Shown one piece after another: positions 51,616 through 59,128 of a stretch of 64,000 nt of DNA (positions are counted from its first letter, which is position 1; every line of letters begins with the position of its first letter). Source of the stretch: Erythrobacter sp. UBA1916 (GTDB lineage: Bacteria; Pseudomonadota; Alphaproteobacteria; Sphingomonadales; Sphingomonadaceae); NCBI GenBank assembly GCA_002337385.1, contig DDFY01000003.1, positions 75,074 to 139,073 of the forward strand. Direction: 5' to 3'. The translations under genes were made by a program, and so were the position numbers. Under the pieces are notes generated by a model that saw only the letters and a list, made by a program, of their open reading frames with translations, was not told the DNA's origin and made no database searches.

Positions 51616-51838
51616 CCCATCAGGTTCGAACCTCGTTCGGAGCCGAAGCCGCGCAGCGGTGTAGGCGTCCGGAGCGCAGCGAAGGACAATCCTGTCGGGC
51701 GCACCAAAGGGCAGCATCCCGCAAGGGGTGTTGCCCTTTGGTTTGTCCCCATCAGGTTCGAACATCGTTCGGAGCCGAAGCCGCGCAGCAGCGTAGGCGT
51801 CCGGAGCGCAGCGAAGGACAATCCTGTCGGGCGCACCA
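51575..51838. repeat. Two tandem 132-bp repeats each ending in the tRNA-Arg 3' end
   Basis: The segment aatcctgtcgggcgcacca occurs at 51556-51574 (in the tRNA), 51688-51706 and 51820-51838, exactly 132 bp apart. Units 51575-51706 and 51707-51838 differ at a few positions only. Each unit has the terminator hairpin, then tccccatcaggttcgaac, then the stretch that contains ggagcgcagcgaaggac and the 19-bp tRNA end. The units could be att-site duplications or slippage. Confidence 0.95.
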
Positions 51839-51940
51839 AGTTTTAACGACACGCGGCCATCCGGGGGATGGACGTGGGTCAAAACTCCCGAGCGAGCCGA
51901 CGGGCCAAGCAATATCATCCTGGCAAGAGGTTCCGCCCTT

Positions 51941-52840
51941 TTAAGGCGTCGCCGCCAGCGCGCTCGGCGCGGACACCATCGCCCGCAGCCCAGAGCGTTG
52001 TCCGAGCCAGACACTCACCAGCACTGTTGCCGCCCCTATCAGCTGGACCGGACCCAGAGCCTGTCCGAGAAACAGCCACCCGAGAAGAACCGCCGTCAAC
52101 GGGCTCAGGAAGCCCAGCGATGTGACCGCCGCCGGGCCAAGCCGCGCGATGCCGCGAAACCAGAAGAAATAGGTCAGAGCAGCGCCGATCAGACCCAGCC
52201 ACAGGAGCCCCGCCAGATTGATCGCGCTCGGCATGGGAAAGCCCGGCTCCATCACAAGGGCAACGGGCAGGAGCAGCAGGCCCCCTGCCGTTAGCTGCCA
52301 GGCTGTGACCGTGAGCGCGGAGGCAGGCATTTCCCATTTGCGCGTCAGCACGGTTCCCGCCGCCATCGACAAGGCCCCGACCAGTGCTGCGGCTACACCA
52401 ACAGGATCAAGCCGGGCCTGTGGTGCAAGAAGCAAAAGGCCCACGCCGACCATCCCGGCAACTGCAGCAAGGAGCCCGGCTGGCTTGACACGGGTACCCA
52501 GCATCGGCCGCGACAGCAGCAGCACGATCAGCGGTTGGATAGCACCCAGCGTTGCCGCCACCCCGCCCGGCAGCCTGTAGGCCGCGACAAACAGTGCCGC
52601 CCAGAAGATGGCGAAGTTGAGCGCGCCAAGCAGGAAAATCCGCCCGACCAGTTCGCGCGGAGGAAGGCGATGAACCACGACGAGGAGCAACAACCCCGCG
52701 GGCAAGGCCCGCAATGCGCCGACCATCAGCGGAAAGCCATCAGGCAGGAACTGGGTGGTGACGATGTAAGTGCTGCCCCAGATCACCGGTGCGCTTGCGG
52801 TCAGAACGATGTCGCCAGATCGGGCCAAGGCCACCTCCAT
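51941..52840 (-). CDS. EamA/DMT family transporter
   Basis: This exporter of the drug/metabolite family has about 299 residues and ten transmembrane helices in two homologous halves (APVIWGSTYIVTTQFLPDGFPLMVGALRALPAGLLLL and LIGAALTYFFWFRGIARLGPAAVTSLGFLSPLTAVLLGWLFLGQ). Such proteins export amino acids, nucleotides or drugs; substrate not readable. ATG 52840 with gagg close by. The MarR gene is divergent, and paired palindromes occupy the gap; the repressor probably controls this exporter. Confidence 0.9.
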   Translation of the reverse strand: MEVALARSGDIVLTASAPVIWGSTYIVTTQFLPDGFPLMVGALRALPAGLLLLVVVHRLPPRELVGRIFLLGALNFAIFWAALFVAAYRLPGGVAATLGAIQPLIVLLLSRPMLGTRVKPAGLLAAVAGMVGVGLLLLAPQARLDPVGVAAALVGALSMAAGTVLTRKWEMPASALTVTAWQLTAGGLLLLPVALVMEPGFPMPSAINLAGLLWLGLIGAALTYFFWFRGIARLGPAAVTSLGFLSPLTAVLLGWLFLGQALGPVQLIGAATVLVSVWLGQRSGLRAMVSAPSALAATP

Positions 52841-52841
52841 G

Positions 52842-52885
52842 TATCTTGAGATCAAGATATTTAGACATTGCTTGATGTCAAGATA
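52842..52885. promoter_or_regulatory. Two MarR-type operator palindromes
   Basis: TATCTTGAGATCAAGATA (52842-52859; arms of 8 bp around GA) and TTGCTTGATGTCAAGATA (52868-52885; TCAAG/CTTGA arms around TG). Centres are 26 bp apart. They lie in the 66-bp gap between the EamA exporter and the MarR gene, where repression of both is expected. Confidence 0.75.
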
Positions 52886-52906
52886 CATTCGGAATAGGCT
52901 TGCCGC

Positions 52907-53407
52907 ATGGATCAGGTGGACCGCATTCTCGACCAATGGCGCAGCGAGCGACCGGACCTTGATGTCGTCCCGATGGGCCTGTTCGGGCGCTTGTCTCGGC
53001 TCACCAGCCACTTGAGCGCGCAGATCGACAAGCCGTTCGAAGCCCGGGGACTAAACGCCGCGAGCTTCGATGTGCTGGCCACGCTGCGCCGCTCCGGGCC
53101 GCCCTATGCGCTCAGCCCGTCTGCACTGATTGCCTGGACGATGGTGACCTCGGGCACGATGACCAACCGAATCGACCGCCTGGAAAAGGCAGGGCTGGTT
53201 TCACGCGCAGCCGATCCCAACGACGGGCGGGGAAGCCTGGTGACGCTGACAGACAAGGGCTTTGCCCTGATCGATGACCTGATCGGCGAACACGTTGCCA
53301 ACCAGCATCGCCTGATCGCGGGGCTGGACGAAGCAGAAAGCGCTGAACTCGACCGGCTGCTCGCCAAATGGCTAGCGTGCTTCGAAACAGATAAAAACGA
53401 AGGCTGA
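52907..53407 (+). CDS. MarR family transcriptional regulator
   Basis: This protein has 166 residues with the MarR wing-helix fold: FEARGLNAASFDVLATLRRSGPPYALSPSALIAWTMVTSGTMTNRIDRLEKAGLVSRAADPNDGRGSLVTLTDKGFALIDDLIGEH. The DxRxxxVxLT motif (DPNDGRGSLVTLT) is typical. It should bind small aromatic ligands to release the operators upstream and derepress the divergent EamA exporter. ATG 52907. Close spacing after the operator region. Confidence 0.93.
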   Translation: MDQVDRILDQWRSERPDLDVVPMGLFGRLSRLTSHLSAQIDKPFEARGLNAASFDVLATLRRSGPPYALSPSALIAWTMVTSGTMTNRIDRLEKAGLVSRAADPNDGRGSLVTLTDKGFALIDDLIGEHVANQHRLIAGLDEAESAELDRLLAKWLACFETDKNEG

Positions 53408-53434
53408 CGCGCCAATCCAGCGCGCCCCGCAAGC

Positions 53435-53905
53435 TCAGTTCAATTCGTCAGGCGGTGCAACCGGAAGCGGCAGCGGTGCGACTGGCACGCCTTCCTCAAG
53501 CAGTTCGCGCGCCTCGTCGAGGCTCGCCTCGCCGTGGATCGCGGCCTGCTCACGCTCGCCATAGTGCATCGCGCGCGATTGCTCGGCAAAGCCCTTGCCG
53601 ACCCAGGTGCTGTTCTTGAGAGCTTCAGCCTGCGCCTTGGCAAGCTGCTCTATCGCTGCCTCCACCTGCGGGGGCATCGGACCATTCGCAAGCGGCCGTT
53701 GCGCCGCATCAGGCACAGCCCGTTCGACAATCTGATTGCCCTTGCGCGGCACGGCGGGGGCCATCGGGGCCTTCTCGATCGCGCCGGAGCCGCATTCGGG
53801 ACAGGCAAGCAGACCCTTGTCATGCTGCGAGGCAAAATCTTCGGATGAGCGGAACCAGCCTTCGAAGGCGTGGCCCTGATCGCAGCTGAGTTCGAACACT
53901 ATCAT
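53435..53905 (-). CDS. DUF1178 family protein
   Basis: The 156-residue protein starts MIVFELSCDQGHAFEGWFRSSEDFASQHDKGLLACPECGSG, the DUF1178 signature with two CxxC/CxxH-type zinc sites, then a Glu/Ala-rich helical region with NSTWVGKGFAEQSRAMHYGEREQAAIHGEAS. Function unknown. It is the last gene of a grxC-nitrilase-DUF1178 row, and this order with comF and the methyltransferase elsewhere is frequent in alphaproteobacteria. Start ATG 53905. Confidence 0.87.
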   Translation of the reverse strand: MIVFELSCDQGHAFEGWFRSSEDFASQHDKGLLACPECGSGAIEKAPMAPAVPRKGNQIVERAVPDAAQRPLANGPMPPQVEAAIEQLAKAQAEALKNSTWVGKGFAEQSRAMHYGEREQAAIHGEASLDEARELLEEGVPVAPLPLPVAPPDELN

Positions 53906-53912
53906 GATTGTG

Positions 53913-54746
53913 TCATCTAGGCAGATCGCGCCGATTGGCAAGACTGGGCAGCTGCGCGCGCACCTCAGCGATGCGGTGAGGATCGAGGCTTGCAAGGCCC
54001 GGTTGCCCAGACGCGGTCTCGCCCATATCGAGCGCCACCTCTCCCCATGGGTCAACCACCAGGGAATGGCCGTAGGTCTTCCGACCATCCTCGTGTTCGC
54101 CCACCTGCGCTGCGGCCACGACATAGGCGCTCGCCTCGACCGCACGAGCGCGCTGCAGCAGGTGCCAGTGTGCCTTACCCGTCGGCACGGTGAAGGCCGC
54201 GGGAATGGAAATGCAGTCGCACTTGGCGCGGCCCAATGCCTCGAACAGCGCGGGGAAGCGAATGTCGTAACACACCGCGAGGCCGAGACGGCCCACGGGC
54301 GTATCGGGCACCACCACCACCTGTTCGCCGGGCGCATATTGCGCCGACTCGCGCCAACTTTCACCGCTCGCCAGCGAAACGTCGAACATATGGATCTTGT
54401 CGTAGCGCGCCCTGATCTCACCCTTGTCGTCGATCACGAGGCTGCGGTTGGCCCAACGCTCGTCCTCCAAACGCTGCACCGGCAGCGAACCGAGCGCCAG
54501 CCACACACCGAGACGCGCCGCACATTCGCGCAACTGCGCCAGTTGCCGGTTGTTCACTTCGGGCACCACATGCTCAGCCGCGCGCTTGCGATTGCGATCG
54601 AGCAGAAGCGCCATTTCCGGGGTAAAGACCATGGCCGCCCCCTCCCCCGCCGCGCGCTCCATGCCCTCGGCAATGATGCGCGCATTGGCATCGGGATCGA
54701 TGCCGGTCGTCATCTGCAGCAGCGCGATGCGGGTGAGGTCGCTCAC
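53913..54746 (-). CDS. Carbon-nitrogen hydrolase, Nit1-type (deaminated glutathione amidase-like)
   Basis: The 277-residue nitrilase-superfamily amidase has the catalytic triad in place: E44 (FTPEMA), K117 (RYDKIHMFDV) and nucleophile C159 (GLAVCYDIRFP). The Nit1/NIT2 pattern and the glutaredoxin neighbour fit deaminated-glutathione amidase, which repairs glutathione damaged by transaminases. No aldehyde or substrate-specific test is readable. It begins 9 bp downstream of the grxC stop and ends 7 bp before DUF1178, so one transcript. Start ATG 54746. Confidence 0.88.
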   Translation of the reverse strand: MSDLTRIALLQMTTGIDPDANARIIAEGMERAAGEGAAMVFTPEMALLLDRNRKRAAEHVVPEVNNRQLAQLRECAARLGVWLALGSLPVQRLEDERWANRSLVIDDKGEIRARYDKIHMFDVSLASGESWRESAQYAPGEQVVVVPDTPVGRLGLAVCYDIRFPALFEALGRAKCDCISIPAAFTVPTGKAHWHLLQRARAVEASAYVVAAAQVGEHEDGRKTYGHSLVVDPWGEVALDMGETASGQPGLASLDPHRIAEVRAQLPSLANRRDLPR

Positions 54747-54755
54747 AGCCTTGGC

Positions 54756-55019
54756 CTATAGCCCGAGCTTCGGATCAAGCTTGCCCGCAGCATCAAGCGC
54801 GGCCAGTTCGTCCGATCCGCCGATGCTCTCGTCGTCGATGAATATCTGCGGCACTGTTCGTGCATCAGGGTTGCGCTCGATCATCTCCTGACGCTTCGGG
54901 CCGCCCATCGTGATGTCGTACTCTTCGTAGGCGACGCCCTTGCGGTCGAGCAGCGCCTTGGCGCGGTGGCAATAGCCGCAATAGGCCTTGGTGTAGATTT
55001 CCACGCGCGGCGTGCTCAT
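54756..55019 (-). CDS. grxC: Glutaredoxin 3
   Basis: The protein is 87 residues. Active site is C14-G-Y-C17 (YCGYCHRAKALL); the usual glutaredoxin 3 site is CPYC, and glycine here replaces proline, which would alter the redox potential. GSH-binding TVPQIFIDDESIGGSDEL is intact. Reduces disulfides and glutathionylated proteins using glutathione. First gene of the grxC-nitrilase-DUF1178 row; divergent from hsp20 across about 126 bp. ATG 55019. Confidence 0.93.
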   Translation of the reverse strand: MSTPRVEIYTKAYCGYCHRAKALLDRKGVAYEEYDITMGGPKRQEMIERNPDARTVPQIFIDDESIGGSDELAALDAAGKLDPKLGL

Positions 55020-55049
55020 GATTAACGTCCTTTTCTGATGGCACGCTTC

Positions 55050-55080
55050 CTCTTGAAAGCGGTTGAGCCAATCCTATTTT
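55050..55080 (+). promoter_or_regulatory. Candidate RpoH (sigma-32) promoter for hsp20
   Basis: CTCTTGAA (55050-55057) and CCTATTTT (55073-55080) with a 15-bp spacer, close to alphaproteobacterial heat-shock promoter forms. Transcription would begin near 55087 and give a leader of about 60 nt. Confidence 0.5.
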
Positions 55081-55086
55081 TTTAGT

Positions 55087-55139
55087 GCGGGCGCCGCAAC
55101 CGGGCCCGTCAAATGTCAAATTGCTCAACAGAGGATTTG
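55087..55139 (+). promoter_or_regulatory. ROSE-like RNA thermometer in the hsp20 leader
   Basis: Two hairpins. The first is CGGGC/GCCCG (55088-55108). The second pairs CAAATTGCT (55117-55125) with AGGATTTG (55132-55139) across a 6-nt loop, holding the ribosome site AGGA closed by the TTGCT motif; the unpaired G gives the TYGCT arrangement of ROSE elements. The ATG is 55146. Confidence 0.6.
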
Positions 55140-55145
55140 TTTCAC

Positions 55146-55619
55146 ATGAATCGTTTCGATCTTACCCCCTATCGCCGTTCAACCGTTGGTTTCGACCGTC
55201 TTTTTGACCTGCTCGAAAGCAATGCCCGCAATGCTGCCGGCGATAACTATCCCCCCTTCAATATCGAGCGTCGCAGCGAAGATGCCTATCGCATCACCGT
55301 GGCCGTGGCCGGCTTCAAGAGCGAAGATCTCGACATTACCGCGCAGCAGAACCTGCTCGTAGTGCAGGGCCGCAAGCGCGCCGAGTCCCCCGAGGGTGAC
55401 ATGCTGCATGTCGGCATCGCCAACCGCGGATTTGAGCGCCGGTTCGAGCTGGCCGACTACGTGCGCGTCGATAATGCCGACCTCGCCGATGGCCTGCTGG
55501 TGATCGATCTGGTGCGCGAAGTGCCCGATGCGATGAAGCCCAAAAAGATCGCAATCGGCGGCAACACGCTCGAAGTGGTCAGCGACAATAGCAAGGATAA
55601 GTCCGCAGACGCGGCCTAA
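55146..55619 (+). CDS. Small heat-shock protein, Hsp20/IbpA type
   Basis: This 157-residue cytoplasmic holdase has an alpha-crystallin domain (YPPFNIERRSEDAYRITVAVAGFKSEDLDITAQQNLLVVQGRKRAE...GFERRFELADYVRVDNADLADGLLVIDLVRE) and a C-terminal tail. It prevents aggregation of unfolded proteins. It is in the IbpA class. ATG 55146 is chosen since a ribosome site (gagga) lies at 10 nt; an upstream ATG 55113 has none. A heat-shock promoter and RNA thermometer precede it. Divergent from grxC. Confidence 0.93.
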   Translation: MNRFDLTPYRRSTVGFDRLFDLLESNARNAAGDNYPPFNIERRSEDAYRITVAVAGFKSEDLDITAQQNLLVVQGRKRAESPEGDMLHVGIANRGFERRFELADYVRVDNADLADGLLVIDLVREVPDAMKPKKIAIGGNTLEVVSDNSKDKSADAA

Positions 55620-55649
55620 TCCGAGCCAATAGATCATTCTGAAATTTTT

Positions 55650-55677
55650 GGGGGCGGGTTCATGGGCACCCGCCCCC
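55650..55677. other. G/C-rich hairpin after hsp20
   Basis: GGGGGCGGGT (55650-55659) pairs with ACCCGCCCCC (55668-55677) as a 10-bp stem. No T run follows on either strand, so it may be a terminator without a T tract or an mRNA-stability element. Confidence 0.4.
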
Positions 55678-55893
55678 TCGGCTTGTGGCCGACTCACCCC
55701 CCGCAAGCGCAAACCCCGGGTCGCAAAAGGGGCAAGCGTTCGAGCGGCAAGCTAAATGCGCTGGCAGCGCGCCTGCATCAGCGGCGCGCGCCAAGCGCGA
55801 ATTCCAACTATGGATCGAATATGCCTGATCTTAAACGATTGGCAAACTGGATTAGAGCGAAAACGGATGAGGTTTTCTCTAGGCGTTGCCTAG

Positions 55894-57534
55894 TTACACC
55901 AACCGCGATTGCTCCAGCGCAGCGGCGATGAACCCGGCAAACAGCGGGTGCGGATCGAACGGCTTGCTCTTCAGTTCCGGGTGGAACTGCACGCCAACAA
56001 ACCACGGATGATCCGGACGCTCGACGATCTCGGGTAGCAGTCCGTCCGGGCTCATGCCCGAGAACATCAGACCGCCTGCCTCAAGCGGCTCCTTGTAAGC
56101 CGAATTGACCTCGTAACGATGGCGGTGACGCTCGGAAATCTCGGTCTGGCCGCCGTAGATGCGCGAGACGTGGCTGTTTCCAGCCAGAACGGCGTCATAG
56201 GCGCCAAGGCGCATGGTTCCGCCCAGATCGGTCGTCGCGCTGCGCTGCTGCAGGCCTTCCTTGCTCATCCACTCGGTGATGATGCCGACCACCGGCTCTT
56301 CGGTCTCGCCAAACTCGGTGGACGAGGCCGCAGCGATCCCGGCCGTGTTGCGCGCGCCTTCGATGCAGGCCATCTGCATGCCGAGGCAGATGCCGAAGAA
56401 CGGCACCTTGCGCTCGCGCGCAAAGCGGACGCTGGCAATCTTGCCCTCGCTGCCCCGCCCGCCGAAGCCGCCAGGCACGAGGATGCCGTGCAATGGCTCA
56501 AGCTGGGCGGCGATGTCGGCATCGTCGAGTTCGAATATCTCGGCGTCGATCCAGCGGATGTTGACCTTCACGCGGTTGGCCATGCCGCCATGCACCAGCG
56601 CCTCATTGAGGCTCTTGTAGGCATCGGGCAGGCCGACATACTTGCCGACCACGCCGATGGTGACTTCGCCTTCGGGGTGCTCGTAGCGGTCGATGATATC
56701 GTCCCACACGGCGAGATTGGGCTGCGGCGCCTTCGCCAGCATGCCGAAGTGGCGCAGCACCTCTTCGTCGAGCCCTTCCTTGTGATACTGCAGCGGCACG
56801 GCATAGATGCTGGAGGCATCAAGCGCCTGGATCACCGCTTCCTTGCGCACGTTGCAGAACAGCGCGATCTTGGCGCGCTCGGTCTCGGGCAGCGGGTGCT
56901 CGCAGCGACACAGCAGCAGGTTGGGCTGCACGCCAAGGCTGGTCAGCTCACGCACAGAGTGTTGCGTCGGCTTGGTCTTCAGTTCGCCCGCCGCCGAAAC
57001 ATAGGGCACCAGCGTGACGTGAATCACGCAGGACTGATCGGGCTCCAGCTCGTTCCGGAGCTGGCGAATGGTCTCGATGAAGGGCAGGCTCTCGATGTCG
57101 CCCACCGTGCCGCCGATTTCGCACAGCACGAAATCGAGGTCTTCCTGATCGGCAAGCGCGAATTCCTTGATCGCGTCAGTCACGTGCGGGATCACCTGCA
57201 CCGTGGCACCGAGATAGTCGCCGCGCCGCTCTTTCGCGATGATGTCGCGGTAGACGCGGCCGGAGGTAATGTTGTCGCTCTGCCGCGCGGAGACGCCGGT
57301 GTAGCGTTCGTAGTGGCCGAGATCGAGGTCGGTTTCGGCCCCGTCGTCGGTGACGTAGACCTCGCCGTGCTGATAGGGGCTCATGGTGCCCGGATCGACG
57401 TTCAGATAGGGATCGAACTTGCGAATGCGGACCTTGTAGCCACGCGCCTGCAGGAGAGCGGCAAGACTTGCCGCCATGAGACCTTTTCCGAGCGAGGAGA
57501 CCACGCCGCCGGTGATGAAAATGTACCGCGCCAT
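55894..57534 (-). CDS. pyrG: CTP synthase
   Basis: The enzyme makes CTP from UTP and glutamine. The 546-residue protein has an N-terminal synthase domain (YIFITGGVVSSLGKGLMAASLAALLQARGYKVRIRKFDPYLNVDPGTMSPYQHGEVYVTDDGAETDLDLGHYER) and a C-terminal class I glutaminase domain with catalytic Cys in GICLGMQMA and the His/Glu pair in VGVQFHPELKS. Sequence is highly conserved. secG and tpiA precede it on the same strand, a common operon in alphaproteobacteria. The end is 274 bp from hsp20, with no gene between. ATG 57534. Confidence 0.97.
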   Translation of the reverse strand: MARYIFITGGVVSSLGKGLMAASLAALLQARGYKVRIRKFDPYLNVDPGTMSPYQHGEVYVTDDGAETDLDLGHYERYTGVSARQSDNITSGRVYRDIIAKERRGDYLGATVQVIPHVTDAIKEFALADQEDLDFVLCEIGGTVGDIESLPFIETIRQLRNELEPDQSCVIHVTLVPYVSAAGELKTKPTQHSVRELTSLGVQPNLLLCRCEHPLPETERAKIALFCNVRKEAVIQALDASSIYAVPLQYHKEGLDEEVLRHFGMLAKAPQPNLAVWDDIIDRYEHPEGEVTIGVVGKYVGLPDAYKSLNEALVHGGMANRVKVNIRWIDAEIFELDDADIAAQLEPLHGILVPGGFGGRGSEGKIASVRFARERKVPFFGICLGMQMACIEGARNTAGIAAASSTEFGETEEPVVGIITEWMSKEGLQQRSATTDLGGTMRLGAYDAVLAGNSHVSRIYGGQTEISERHRHRYEVNSAYKEPLEAGGLMFSGMSPDGLLPEIVERPDHPWFVGVQFHPELKSKPFDPHPLFAGFIAAALEQSRLV

Positions 57535-57641
57535 GGGAGGTGGGCCTTAAGCTGCCTCACGGATTCGACGCAAGCGCAAAGCTTGCAAAATCCCCCGACA
57601 GGCAAAGCCCGTGGGGGATAACTGCCGTGAGTGGTGAAGCC

Positions 57642-58016
57642 TTACTCGCTTACGCCAGCGAGCGGATCGTCGGCGGGAGCCGCCTGGGTTGCGGACGGAG
57701 CGGACGGAACGCCCTCTGTCGCACCGCCAGCCGGTTCGGTAACCGAACGATCAAGCGAATCATCGATAGTGCGCGTGCCAGAAGCATTGACCGCCACACC
57801 GGCCAGAATGATCGCCAGCGCAACAAACAGCACCGCCGACCACTTGGTGGCACGGGTGAGGAAATCGGCCGCACCGCGCGCGCTCATCACGCCGCCGGGG
57901 CTACCGCCGCCGCCCATGCCGAGCCCGCCACCTTCCGAACGCTGCATCAGCACGAGGATGACGAGCACAAAGGCGACCAGCGCCTGTACAACGGTAAGGA
58001 AGAGGAAAAGACCCAT
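57642..58016 (-). CDS. secG: Preprotein translocase subunit SecG
   Basis: The 124-residue protein is an inner-membrane partner of SecYE. Two transmembrane helices (LFLFLTVVQALVAFVLVILVLMQ and ATKWSAVLFVALAIILAGVAV) flank a Gly/Ser loop (RSEGGGLGMGGGGSPGGVMSARGAADFLTR), all family hallmarks. The C-terminus is an Ala/Pro/Glu-rich tail typical of alphaproteobacteria. Start ATG 58016. It is between tpiA and pyrG on the same strand. Confidence 0.95.
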   Translation of the reverse strand: MGLFLFLTVVQALVAFVLVILVLMQRSEGGGLGMGGGGSPGGVMSARGAADFLTRATKWSAVLFVALAIILAGVAVNASGTRTIDDSLDRSVTEPAGGATEGVPSAPSATQAAPADDPLAGVSE

Positions 58017-58121
58017 AATACTTCTTTGCTGCTGGGCGCTGCGGCGCCTGTATCAAAGCGGGCGATCTAGGCGTTTCGACCCGTTTGCACAAGTCATCGC
58101 CCGCGAGCGCCCCTCACTACC

Positions 58122-58880
58122 CTAGCCGTCGTGAGCTTCGGCTGCGGCGATGATGATGCCGAGGAAGCTCTCGGCCGTGAGGCTCGCGCCGCCCACCAGG
58201 GCACCGCCGACCTCGTTAGCGGAGAGCAGTTCGGCCGCGTTGTCGGGCTTGACCGAGCCGCCATAAAGGATGCGAACGGTTTCGCCCGCTTCCCCCAGCA
58301 GCTCGACCAGCTTGGCGCGGATCGCGCGGTGCATCGCGCTCACATCGTCGACCGTGGGCGTGCGTCCGGTGCCGATCGCCCAGACCGGCTCATAAGCGAC
58401 AGTGAGGCGCTCGGCGGCATTCTCGGCACTCGGCAGCGAGGCGGCGAGCTGCGCGGTCACGACCGCCTCGGCCTCGCCCGCGTCGCGCTGCGCCTCGGTT
58501 TCACCGACGCAGACGATCACGTTCATATTGGCCGAGATCGCGGCATCTGCCTTGCAGCGCACCATCTCATCGGTTTCGCCATGATCGGCGCGGCGCTCGG
58601 AATGGCCGACGATCACGAAGCCTGCGCCCGAGTCCTTGAGCATGGGCGCCGAGATGTCGCCCGTATGCGCGCCGCCCTCGGCGGCATGGCAATCTTGTGC
58701 GCCCACGCCGATCAGCTCGGCTTCCTTGCGTGTGGCGTGGATAAGTGTGAACGGCGGAGCCAGTGCGACCTCGACCTTCACCATCCGTTCGGCTGCGCGG
58801 TCGATTGCGCGGGCTTCGGAGAGCATCGCGCGGGTGCCGTGCATCTTCCAGTTTCCAACGATGTAAGGGCGCTGGGCCAT
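58122..58880 (-). CDS. tpiA: Triosephosphate isomerase
   Basis: This enzyme interconverts dihydroxyacetone phosphate and glyceraldehyde 3-phosphate in glycolysis. The 252-residue protein has all key positions: GNWKMHG (K12), GHSERR (catalytic His, electrophile), AYEPVWAIGTG (catalytic Glu) and the phosphate-binding YGGSVKPDNAAELLSANEVGGALVGGASL. ATG 58880. Start of the tpiA-secG-pyrG row; divergent from ppiD across 248 bp. Confidence 0.97.
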   Translation of the reverse strand: MAQRPYIVGNWKMHGTRAMLSEARAIDRAAERMVKVEVALAPPFTLIHATRKEAELIGVGAQDCHAAEGGAHTGDISAPMLKDSGAGFVIVGHSERRADHGETDEMVRCKADAAISANMNVIVCVGETEAQRDAGEAEAVVTAQLAASLPSAENAAERLTVAYEPVWAIGTGRTPTVDDVSAMHRAIRAKLVELLGEAGETVRILYGGSVKPDNAAELLSANEVGGALVGGASLTAESFLGIIIAAAEAHDG

Positions 58881-59128
58881 CGAAATTCCCGTAATCTGTG
58901 TGTGTCTGGCGAGGCGGCAGATTTAGCCGCACCGCAACAAGGGCCTCAGCGGCTAGTCAGCCGGGGCGAGCTTGTCAAAGCCGCTTTTTCCCCGGATGAC
59001 AATCCACACACTGGCTGTTGCGGGTCGGTCGCAGCCGGGATAAGGCGCAGCCATCATGCCCCAAAGCGGGGCGTGTGCCCTATTCCCAACAGATCCCTTG
59101 GATCGCAGGTCACAGACAAAGCCGCTTC

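Noticed and set aside
51575..51838. CRISPR array
   Set aside because: Only two large units that contain tRNA sequence, not short repeats with unique spacers.
50971..52014. Minus-strand open frame with repeated segments such as APDRIRTCGPRIRNPM across tRNA-Arg and its repeats
   Set aside because: It is the antisense read-through of the tRNA and the 132-bp units; it also overlaps the quinone oxidoreductase gene and the 3' part is antisense to real DNA features.
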